Source: an uncultured Oscillochloris sp.
Lineage (GTDB): Bacteria; Chloroflexota; Chloroflexia; Chloroflexales; Chloroflexaceae
NCBI GenBank assembly: GCA_903877945.1
Contig: CAIRFY010000522.1
Span: forward strand, 1 to 11,175
Direction of reading: 5' to 3'
Length of the DNA stretch: 11,175 nucleotides
Shown here: one piece after another, positions 1 through 5,811 of the stretch
Layout of the letters: the number at the start of each line of letters is the position of its first letter
Position numbering within the stretch: position 1 is the stretch's first letter
Translations under genes and position numbers: made by a program
Notes under the pieces: generated by a model
Told to the model about the DNA's origin: nothing
What the model saw: only the letters and a program-made list of their open reading frames with translations
Database searches by the model: none

Positions 1-27
1 AGGATTGTCGGCGTGGCCGACAATCCT
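1..27 (-). terminator. Hairpin after hemE, probable transcription terminator
   Basis: A perfect inverted repeat with a 12-bp stem (1-12 and 16-27) and a 3-base loop (13-15) begins 18 bases past the hemE stop codon on the minus strand. Position and stem strength fit the end of the hem transcription unit. The U-tract that would make it a classical intrinsic terminator would lie to the left of base 1, outside the window, so it cannot be checked. The stem could also extend beyond the window edge. Because it is symmetric, it could also serve a convergent gene to the left. Confidence 0.6.
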
Positions 28-45
28 CAGCCGTGCAATGTGGTC

Positions 46-1092
46 TTACTCAGCGTGTACCGGCTCAACAGCGTAGTTGTGGACAAAATCCACCAGACGC
101 GCCACGTTCTCCTCGGGCGTCTCAGTGAGAATACCGTGGCCGACATTGAAGATGTGGCCGGGACGCCCGCCAGCGCGGCGCAGGACATCGGCGGCACGGC
201 GCTCAATCTCGGGCCAGGGGCCGTGGAGCGCCATCGGGTCGAGGTTGCCCTGAACCGCGACCTCATGCCCAAGGGCGGCCCAGCCCTCATCGAGCTGCAC
301 CCGCCAGTCCAGGCCAATCACATCGGCACCGACCTGACGCAGTTGCGGGGCCATGCCGTGCATATCCGTCCCGAAGAAGATGATCGGCACATCGGTGGCG
401 GCGCGCACCGTGGCCACTGCCTTCTGAACGTGGGGCAGCACATACTCAGCAAAATCATTGGGCGAGAGTGCGCCGGCCCACGAGTCGAAGATCTGTACGA
501 TGTCGCACCCAGCCTCGACCTGCGCGATCAGGTAGTCGCTCACCAACACGGTGAGCTTATCCATCAGCGTGTGCCAGCTCTGCGGGTCACGGTACATCAA
601 CTGCTTGGTGCGACGGTACTCGCGGCTGCCGCCGCCTTCAATCGCGTAACTAGCCAGCGTGAACGGCGCGCCGCTAAAACCAAAGAGCGGGATGCGCCCG
701 GCCAAGGATTTCTGCACGATGCGGATAGCATCCAGCGTGTAGGCCGTCGTCTCACGCGGGTCACAGGTCTTCAGGGCCGCGATGTCAGCCGCGCTACGGA
801 CGGGGTTATGGATCACCGGCCCCTCGCCCTTCTCGAAGGTGAGCTGAATGCCCAGTCCCTCTAGGGGCGGCAAAATATCGGCAAAAATAATTGCCGCATC
901 AATATCAAAGGCGTTAGCGGGCTGAAGCGTCACCTCGGCGGCGACCTCAGGAATCTTCACCATCTCAAGGAAGCCGTGGCGCTCGCGGATAGCCCGGTAT
1001 ACCGACATGTAGCGGCCAGCCTGGCGCATGAGCCAGATCGGGGTGCGATCCACCGGCTGACGGCGGGCGGCGCGGATGATCCTGTCGTTCAT
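46..1092 (-). CDS. hemE: Uroporphyrinogen decarboxylase (HemE)
   Basis: Cytoplasmic enzyme that removes the four acetate carboxyl groups of uroporphyrinogen III to give coproporphyrinogen III. The 348-residue product has the usual family length. The first family signature is visible at residues 18-29 (PIWLMRQAGRYM, with substrate-binding Arg23 and Arg27). The catalytic-type Asp72 lies in FADILPPLEG, the second signature GFSGAPFTLASY is at 138-149 with the conserved Tyr149, and a NVGHGI motif lies near the C-terminus. The reading frame can be opened six codons earlier (ATG at 1110), but the ATG at 1092 has an AGGAG ribosome binding site (1097-1101) four bases upstream and gives the standard N-terminus, so I chose it. 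It is the last gene of the hem series, separated from hemB by a palindromic repeat and followed by a hairpin at 1-27. Confidence 0.97.
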   Translation of the reverse strand: MNDRIIRAARRQPVDRTPIWLMRQAGRYMSVYRAIRERHGFLEMVKIPEVAAEVTLQPANAFDIDAAIIFADILPPLEGLGIQLTFEKGEGPVIHNPVRSAADIAALKTCDPRETTAYTLDAIRIVQKSLAGRIPLFGFSGAPFTLASYAIEGGGSREYRRTKQLMYRDPQSWHTLMDKLTVLVSDYLIAQVEAGCDIVQIFDSWAGALSPNDFAEYVLPHVQKAVATVRAATDVPIIFFGTDMHGMAPQLRQVGADVIGLDWRVQLDEGWAALGHEVAVQGNLDPMALHGPWPEIERRAADVLRRAGGRPGHIFNVGHGILTETPEENVARLVDFVHNYAVEPVHAE

Positions 1093-1120
1093 AAATCTCC
1101 TGCTCAACAATTCTTATCGT

Positions 1121-1159
1121 GTGTCGCGACCGGACACCTGCGGTACCCAACCGCGACAC
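1121..1159. repeat. Dyad (8-bp inverted repeat) upstream of hemE
   Basis: GTGTCGCG at 1121-1128 is repeated in inverted orientation at 1152-1159, about 30 bases upstream of the hemE start. On the minus strand it is preceded by a run of seven T residues, so it is not a terminator for hemB transcripts in the usual order (stem then T-run). It could be an operator, an mRNA leader structure or a remnant of the neighbouring repeat. I could not find a convincing hemE promoter around it. Confidence 0.35.
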
Positions 1160-1178
1160 AAAAAAACGCACTAACGTT

Positions 1179-1322
1179 ACTTTACAATTCTGTGTCCCCT
1201 CACCCCCTGCCCCTCTCCCTAGGGAGAGGGGAGTAGATCGTATTCTGGTGCGGAATACTCCCCCTCTCCCCCTGGGAGAGGGGGCTGGGGGGTGAGGGCT
1301 AACCGGCGACAAACTGTAAAGT
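1179..1322. repeat. Nested palindromic intergenic repeat (MITE-like) between hemB and hemE
   Basis: About 144 bp that fold on themselves. The outer ends are ACTTTACA (1179-1186) and TGTAAAGT (1315-1322). Inside are long GC-rich arms, about 1197-1235 and 1258-1299, that are near-perfect inverted copies. Each arm is itself a hairpin around a CCCTCTCCC/GGGAGAGGG core. The centre contains GTATTC and GAATAC as a third inverted pair. Such CCCTCACCCCC...GGGAGAGGG palindromes recur as dispersed non-coding repeats in many GC-rich bacterial genomes. It contains no transposase gene. Located inside a probable operon, it may act as a partial terminator, an RNA-stabilising structure or simply a neutral insertion. 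Confidence 0.75.
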
Positions 1323-1355
1323 ACCTGCGAACCTTGTCTAGTGCAAAAAAAACAA

Positions 1356-2375
1356 TCACGCTCCGCCGCGCAGCCAGCGCACAGCGTCCTTCGCCCAGTA
1401 GGTAATAATCATATCGGCCCCGGCGCGGCGGATGCTCATCAGCGTTTCCAGAGCGACCCGGCGCTCATCGATCCAGCCCTTCTCGGCGGCAGCCTTGACC
1501 ATGCTGTACTCACCGCTGACCTGATAGGCGGCCAGGGGCAGGTTATGCCGATCCTTCACCTGACGGATGATGTCAAGGTAGGCCAGAGCAGGCTTGACCA
1601 TCAGCATATCGGCACCCTCGGCCACATCCAGATCAACCTCGCGCAGCGCCTCACGGCTATTGGCGGGATCCATCTGGTACTGGCTACGGTCGCCAAAGCT
1701 GGGCGGGCTCTCGGCCGCATCGCGGAACGGCCCGTAGAAGGCCGACGAGTACTTGGCGGCGTAGCTCATGATCGCCGTATTCTGCAACCCCGCACCGTCA
1801 AGGGCGGTGCGGATGGTTCCGATCATCCCATCAATCATGCCCGAGGGCGCGATAATATCGGCACCAGCCTGGGCGTGAACCACCGACGCCTTGGCAAGAA
1901 TGCTCAAGGTTGGGTCGTTCAGCAGATAATTCTCCGCGATCCGCTCACTGTAGCCCTCAACGCCGGGGACGTTCAACACCCCGCAGTGACCGTGGTCGGT
2001 GTACTCGCAGCAACACATATCCGAGATCACCAGCAGCTCAGGCACCGCTTTTTTGATCGCATACGCGGCCTGCGGAACAATCCCCTCGGGGTCAAAATTC
2101 TCACTACCCACGGCATCCTTATGGTCAGGAATACCAAAGAGCAGCACAGCGGGGATACCCAGTTCAGCCAGAATCTCAGCCTCGCGCACGGCGGTATCCA
2201 CCGAAAACTGGGAGTGGCCGGGCATCGAGCCGATTGGCTTATTCACACCCTTGCCGTGGCGCACAAACATCGGGGCAATCAAGCTATCGACGCTCAGGGA
2301 TGTTTCGCGCACCATCCGGCGCATGTTCTCGTTAAGGCGCAGGCGGCGCGGGCGGTTAGCAGGGAATGCGGTCAT
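1356..2375 (-). CDS. hemB: Delta-aminolevulinic acid dehydratase / porphobilinogen synthase (HemB)
   Basis: Condenses two molecules of 5-aminolevulinate to porphobilinogen in the cytoplasm, normally as an octamer. The product is 339 residues. The two active-site lysines are present: Lys208 in SYAAKYSSAFYGPFRDA and Lys261 in the PROSITE-type signature GADMLMVKPALAY. The metal-site segment at 119-132 (DMCCCEYTDHGHCG) provides Cys121, Cys123 and Cys131, the ligand set of zinc-dependent enzymes. The frame is open further upstream into hemD, but the ATG at 2375 has a strong GGAGGTG ribosome binding site (2381-2387) five bases away and overlaps the hemD stop by one base (TGATG), indicating translational coupling. 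The stop is followed on the minus strand by a run of eight T residues and then by the palindromic repeat before hemE. Confidence 0.97.
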   Translation of the reverse strand: MTAFPANRPRRLRLNENMRRMVRETSLSVDSLIAPMFVRHGKGVNKPIGSMPGHSQFSVDTAVREAEILAELGIPAVLLFGIPDHKDAVGSENFDPEGIVPQAAYAIKKAVPELLVISDMCCCEYTDHGHCGVLNVPGVEGYSERIAENYLLNDPTLSILAKASVVHAQAGADIIAPSGMIDGMIGTIRTALDGAGLQNTAIMSYAAKYSSAFYGPFRDAAESPPSFGDRSQYQMDPANSREALREVDLDVAEGADMLMVKPALAYLDIIRQVKDRHNLPLAAYQVSGEYSMVKAAAEKGWIDERRVALETLMSIRRAGADMIITYWAKDAVRWLRGGA

Positions 2376-3232
2376 CAGCGCACCTCCATGTGGGTGATCA
2401 GGGCCGCTACCAGCCCCTCTTCGGTGGACACCTCGGCCACGACGTGTGGCACAAGGCCAATAGCCCGGCAGGCGGCGGCGGTAGACGGGCCAATACACGC
2501 GATCACCGCACGCTGGGAGAGCGCAAGCGCATCCGGGCCAACCTTCTGCACAAAGGCGCGGGCGGTCGAGCCGCTGGTGAAGGTAATCGCGCCAATCGCG
2601 TCGGCGGCCAGCAGAGCAGCCAGATCAACACCACTATCCGGCGCGGGCACCGTGCGATAGGCCACCACCCGATCAACCAAAGCCCCAGAGGCGCGCAGGC
2701 GCTCCTCCAGGGTTGGCCGGGCGATGTCAGCGTTGGGAAGGAAGACCCGCTTTCCGGTCAGATCGCCCAAGGCAGCAGCCAGTTCCTCAGCAACGAACTG
2801 CTCAGGCACGGTGGCCGGACTCACACCAAGCAGCTTGACACAGGATGTCGCAGTCGCCGAACCGACCGCTGCCAATTGCAGAGTGCGGAGTGCGGAGTGC
2901 AGATTGAGATCAGGCGAATTACGCTCGATCACGGCCCGCACAGCCTGGGCGCTGGTAAGGATCAACCAGTCATACTCCCCGGCCGACAGGCGGGCGAGGG
3001 CCGCATCCAGAGGTGCCGTATCATCAGGCGGGGCATAGGCAATCGTCGGATAGATGATCGGCTCTGCCCCAAGCTCACGCAGGCGCTGGGCCATCCCATC
3101 AGCCTTACCCGCCGAGCGGGTGATCACAATGCGAAGCCCGGAGAGCGACGACCGACCACCAACCATTGACAGCGGTAGGGTCGTGCTAGGTACCTCGGTA
3201 AGCGTGGTCAGTGGTCGCTCGTCGGTGGTCAT
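2375..3232 (-). CDS. hemD: Uroporphyrinogen-III synthase (HemD)
   Basis: Cyclises hydroxymethylbilane with inversion of ring D to give uroporphyrinogen III. HemD proteins diverge strongly in sequence, but the start of the fold (GLRIVITR, residues 32-39), the segment ITFTSGSTARAF and the C-terminal IGPSTAAACRAIGLVPHVVA are typical, and its position between hemC and hemB is decisive. The product is 285 residues, with about 30 more at the N-terminus than the core needs. This extension is Thr/Ser-rich and encoded by an imperfect inverted repeat. The ATG at 3232 overlaps the hemC stop by four bases (ATGA). An alternative ATG at 3166 (residue 23) lacks a visible ribosome binding site, so I keep the coupled start, although true initiation at 3166 is possible. 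A heptamer repeat is embedded in the frame at residues 111-118. Confidence 0.92.
   Translation of the reverse strand: MTTDERPLTTLTEVPSTTLPLSMVGGRSSLSGLRIVITRSAGKADGMAQRLRELGAEPIIYPTIAYAPPDDTAPLDAALARLSAGEYDWLILTSAQAVRAVIERNSPDLNLHSALRTLQLAAVGSATATSCVKLLGVSPATVPEQFVAEELAAALGDLTGKRVFLPNADIARPTLEERLRASGALVDRVVAYRTVPAPDSGVDLAALLAADAIGAITFTSGSTARAFVQKVGPDALALSQRAVIACIGPSTAAACRAIGLVPHVVAEVSTEEGLVAALITHMEVR
2881..2901. repeat. Tandem heptamer repeat inside hemD
   Basis: Three contiguous copies of GAGTGCG (the last ending in A) occur on the plus strand and are translated in the minus-strand hemD frame as residues of the segment LHSALRTLQ (111-119). Three heptamers are 21 bases, so the frame is kept. 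They fall between the first-lobe segment ending VIERN and the segment AAVGSATA, a place where HemD proteins tolerate variation. Similar heptamer tracts are usually intergenic in bacteria, so this looks like an in-frame expansion or insertion. Confidence 0.6.
3144..3230. repeat. Imperfect inverted repeat forming the hemD N-terminal extension
   Basis: The segment 3144-3164 (built from GACGACCGACCACC units) and the segment 3206-3230 (built from GGTC, GTGGTC and GTCGGTGGTC units) are imperfect inverted copies. Together they cover the first 22-30 codons of hemD, giving the low-complexity Thr/Ser/Leu/Pro stretch before the conserved domain. The low-complexity GGTCGGTGG composition is unlike the rest of the gene, which suggests an intergenic-type repeat that has been absorbed into the coding region. 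Confidence 0.5.
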
Positions 3233-4230
3233 TTTCCCGCCTGCACCGCAATCTCAGCCAGGATCTCAGCGGCACCACGGGCCAGCAGATCCTCCGCCAG
3301 GGCCGTCCCGATAGCGGCAGGGTCAGCCAGATCGCCGGTGAGTGTACCAGAGATCAGCATTGAGCCATCGAGCGAACCAACCAGACCGCGCAGGTGCAGG
3401 GTATCGCCATCAAGACTAGCGATAGCAGCGATGGGTACCTGACAACCGCCCTCAAGGCGACCGAGGAACGCCCGCTCCGCCAGCGCGGCGGCACGCGAGG
3501 GCGCATGATCGAGCGTCGCCAGCAAGCCGAGAGTCACGGCATCGTCGGCGCGACACTCGATGGCCAGGATGCCCTGGGCCACAGAGGGAAGCATCTGGTC
3601 GGGGGGGATGGGCAGCGACACAAAGCGGGCGTCCACCGCCTCAAAGGGACGTGGCCCATCGATGGAGGAGTCCGTAAAGCTGAGGCGATCCAGCCCGGCG
3701 GAGGCCAGCACCAGGGCGTCGTACTGCCCCTCGGCCAGCTTGCGCAAGCGCGTATCCACATTCCCACGTACATCGTGCAGCACAAGATCAGAGCGCACCG
3801 CACGGATCTGGCTGGCGCGACGAAGCGAGCTAGTGCCGACAACCGTACCCGCTGGCAGCGTCAGAATCGACAGTTGGGCGGTAGCGCCTGCTGCCATCTC
3901 CGCCTTCACCACCAGCGTATCGCGTGAGTCGGCGCGCTGGGGGAAAGCGGCCAGAGTCAGGCCATCAGGCACCCCAGAGGGCAGATCCTTACAGCTATGG
4001 ACACAGAAATCAACCTCACGGTCGAGGAGCGCCTGCTCCAACTCTTTCACAAAAAGACCCTTATCGCCAACGGCGGAAAGGGCCACGTCCAGGATGCGGT
4101 CGCCCTTGGTCGAGATGATCTGCAACTCGACCGTGAGGCCGGGGTGAGCGGCGCGCAGGGCGGCAGCCATCATCTCAGACTGAGTAAGAGCCAACTTCGA
4201 ACCTCGGGTGCCAAGAATGAGACGGGTCAT
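3229..4230 (-). CDS. hemC: Porphobilinogen deaminase / hydroxymethylbilane synthase (HemC)
   Basis: Polymerises four porphobilinogen molecules into the linear tetrapyrrole hydroxymethylbilane, using a covalently bound dipyrromethane cofactor. The 333-residue product is slightly longer than the common 300-320. The N-terminal ILGTRGSKLALTQ, the catalytic Asp82 in HSCKDLPSG (78-86), the cofactor/substrate-binding GTSSLRR at 132-138, and the cofactor attachment Cys263 in LEGGCQVPIAA are all present. The ATG at 4230 has an AAGG ribosome binding site (4238-4241) seven bases upstream. It lies 40 bp downstream of hemA and overlaps hemD by four bases, so its product is passed to the enzyme encoded next. 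Confidence 0.97.
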   Translation of the reverse strand: MTRLILGTRGSKLALTQSEMMAAALRAAHPGLTVELQIISTKGDRILDVALSAVGDKGLFVKELEQALLDREVDFCVHSCKDLPSGVPDGLTLAAFPQRADSRDTLVVKAEMAAGATAQLSILTLPAGTVVGTSSLRRASQIRAVRSDLVLHDVRGNVDTRLRKLAEGQYDALVLASAGLDRLSFTDSSIDGPRPFEAVDARFVSLPIPPDQMLPSVAQGILAIECRADDAVTLGLLATLDHAPSRAAALAERAFLGRLEGGCQVPIAAIASLDGDTLHLRGLVGSLDGSMLISGTLTGDLADPAAIGTALAEDLLARGAAEILAEIAVQAGK

Positions 4231-4255
4231 CGCTATACCTTACGTTATGTCGTCG

Positions 4256-4279
4256 GTTATCGGTCGCCAGTTATCGGTC
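4256..4279. repeat. Short direct repeat at the hemA-hemC junction
   Basis: GTTATCGGTC occurs at 4256-4265 and again at 4270-4279, a 14-base period. The second copy carries the hemA stop codon (4271-4273) and its last codons. It occupies most of the 40-bp hemA-hemC spacer. It is a minor tandem duplication or low-complexity repeat with no evident function. Confidence 0.5.
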
Positions 4280-5602
4280 TTCGGCTACCGCATACGCCTG
4301 TTCAATCTCAAGGTTAAACAGATCGGTCAGCATTGCGGCGTAGCGACGGCCATCGCCTTGAGCGGCGGCGTCACGCAGGCGGCGGGTGGGCGAGTGGAGC
4401 AGCTTATTCACAATACTGCGGCTGAGCGCCTCCACCACCGAGCGCTGCTCAGGGGAGAGACTCGTCAACCGACGCAGCGCCCGGTCAAGCTCGCTCGACC
4501 GCAGGCTCTCGGCGTAATCGCGCAGGCTCGTCAGAGTAGGCACCGCTTCCTGGCTACGCAACCAGCCAAGAAAGGCTTCGACCTCGCTTTGCGCAATCGA
4601 CTCGGCCACCTTAGACAGACCAGCCCGCTGATCGAGCGTGTTGCGCACCACCTCGTGCAGATCGTCCACCGTGCAGACGTGGACGCCGTGAATCTGAGAA
4701 ACCTCATTGGCAATGTCACGAGGGACAGCCAAGTCGATCAGCAGCATCGAGGGCGGCGGACCATCGCCATTACGAGCGATAGCCTTCGCGTGCATTGCGT
4801 CGTCTACGTGCTGGCGATAAATGATCGGCACCGGGGCAGAGGTGGAGCTAATCACAATATCGGCGCGGGCCAGGGCGTGGGGCAGATCCTCAAAGGTCAT
4901 CGCCTCCGCGCCGTAGCGCTCGGCCAGTTCGCGCCCACGGGAGAGGGTACGGTTGACAATCGTCAGCCGGTCTGCGCCGTTTGCCAGCAGGTTCTGGGCA
5001 GCCAGTTCACTGACCTCCCCGCCACCGACCAGCAGCACCGAGCGACCATTCAGATGACCGAGGCGCTGGCGAGCCAGTTCGACGCCCGCCTGCGAGACAC
5101 TGGCCGCCCCCTGGCCCAAGGCCGTCTCGTGACGCACGCGCTTGCCTGCGGTAAGTGCGTGTTGGAAAAGCCGGTGCAGCACCGGGCCAACGCTTCCGGC
5201 CTGCTGAGCAATCTCGAAGGCGGTGCGTACCTGGCCCTGGATCTGGGCTTCGCCCAGTACCAGGGAGCGCAGCCCCGACGAGGTAGCGCAGAGGTGGCCC
5301 GCCACCTCTGGGCCATTGAAGAAGAACAGCGTGTGTACAAAGTGTTTCTCATCGAGCCCGTGGAACTCGGCAAGAAAACTCGCCAGACTGTGAGCGGTAC
5401 CCGTGTCCGAAGCCACGCCGTAAAGCTCTACGCGGTTGCACGTGGAGAGGATCACCGCCTCGCTAAACAACGGCGGGCGAGGCCCGCGAGGCATCGTGAG
5501 CTGCATGAGCGCCGCCGGAATATCGGTGGCGTTAAAAGCCAAGCGCTCGCGAATCTCCACCGGCGCGGTTGTATGATCGAGGCCAGCAAGCAAGAGGTTC
5601 AT
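4271..5602 (-). CDS. hemA: Glutamyl-tRNA reductase (HemA, C5 pathway)
   Basis: NADPH-dependent reduction of glutamyl-tRNA(Glu) to glutamate-1-semialdehyde, the first dedicated step of tetrapyrrole synthesis by the C5 route. The 443-residue product shows the catalytic domain with nucleophile Cys55 in LSTCNRVELYG, His103, and the glutamate-recognition segment SSGLRSLVLGEAQIQGQV (108-125). The NADPH-binding Rossmann segment is LLVGGGEVSELAAQNL (190-205), where the commoner form has GAGEM, followed by NRT at 217-219. LLIDLAVPRDI (287-297) and a helical C-terminal dimerisation domain (about 310-430) complete the family architecture. A TTG start at 5629 is possible, but the ATG at 5602 gives the usual N-terminus (MNLLLAGLDHTTAPVEIRERL) and has AAAGGG (5610-5615) seven bases upstream. 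HemL, the next enzyme, is not in the window. Confidence 0.97.
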   Translation of the reverse strand: MNLLLAGLDHTTAPVEIRERLAFNATDIPAALMQLTMPRGPRPPLFSEAVILSTCNRVELYGVASDTGTAHSLASFLAEFHGLDEKHFVHTLFFFNGPEVAGHLCATSSGLRSLVLGEAQIQGQVRTAFEIAQQAGSVGPVLHRLFQHALTAGKRVRHETALGQGAASVSQAGVELARQRLGHLNGRSVLLVGGGEVSELAAQNLLANGADRLTIVNRTLSRGRELAERYGAEAMTFEDLPHALARADIVISSTSAPVPIIYRQHVDDAMHAKAIARNGDGPPPSMLLIDLAVPRDIANEVSQIHGVHVCTVDDLHEVVRNTLDQRAGLSKVAESIAQSEVEAFLGWLRSQEAVPTLTSLRDYAESLRSSELDRALRRLTSLSPEQRSVVEALSRSIVNKLLHSPTRRLRDAAAQGDGRRYAAMLTDLFNLEIEQAYAVAEDR

Positions 5603-5652
5603 CGCGCGACCCTTTGGAAATACCTGCAATTCGTCCTCATTTCGGACAAATC

Positions 5653-5811
5653 TCAGCGATAGCGAACGGTATCACAAGTGCCGAAGACCGTCAACACCAT
5701 GCATGGCCCACCACAGCAACCAGATGAATCAGCGAAGGCCACTGGCTGCGGAAGGTCGATACAGCGATCCACCGAATCGCGGGGTTTCCCCGGTTCCGTT
5801 TTCTCATCCAT
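5653..5811 (-). CDS. Possible small cysteine-rich protein (52 aa), unknown function
   Basis: A 52-codon ORF runs from an ATG that overlaps the bchH stop by eight bases to a TGA 50 bp before the hemA ATG, filling most of the bchH-hemA gap. I do not recognise it. The N-terminal 15 residues are charged (MDEKTEPGKPRDSVD) and the C-terminal half has Cys at 17, 32, 33, 37 and 46, including a GCCGGPC segment (31-37) followed by the short hydrophobic run MVLTVFG. A GAGGGG sequence lies ten bases before the ATG, but it also encodes the conserved end of BchH. The overlap and orientation favour a coupled small gene. The short length, lack of recognised family and a GC-rich hairpin inside it (5780-5792, CGGGG/CCCCG) make non-coding spacer equally possible. 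Confidence 0.35.
   Translation of the reverse strand: MDEKTEPGKPRDSVDRCIDLPQPVAFADSSGCCGGPCMVLTVFGTCDTVRYR

Noticed and set aside
965..1312. Minus-strand 115-codon ORF across the palindrome
   Set aside because: It encodes only repeat-derived proline/arginine-rich sequence and an out-of-frame part of hemE.
1344..1355. Intrinsic terminator after hemB based on the eight-T run
   Set aside because: No stable stem directly precedes the T-run; the possible stem in the hemB end is short and seven bases away.
2376..2498. Longer N-terminus for HemB starting within hemD
   Set aside because: The additional 41 residues are Arg/Gly-rich read-through of the hemD region; the ATG at 2375 has a strong ribosome binding site and gives the normal HemB N-terminus.
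1341..2660. Plus-strand open frame of 439 codons
   Set aside because: Antisense shadow of hemB and part of hemD, without domain features.
2878..2902. CRISPR-like repeat
   Set aside because: The units are contiguous heptamers without spacers and lie in a coding gene; no CRISPR array is present anywhere in the window.
4208..5662. Plus-strand open frame of 484 codons
   Set aside because: Antisense shadow of hemA; no family features, while hemA on the opposite strand has all its catalytic motifs.
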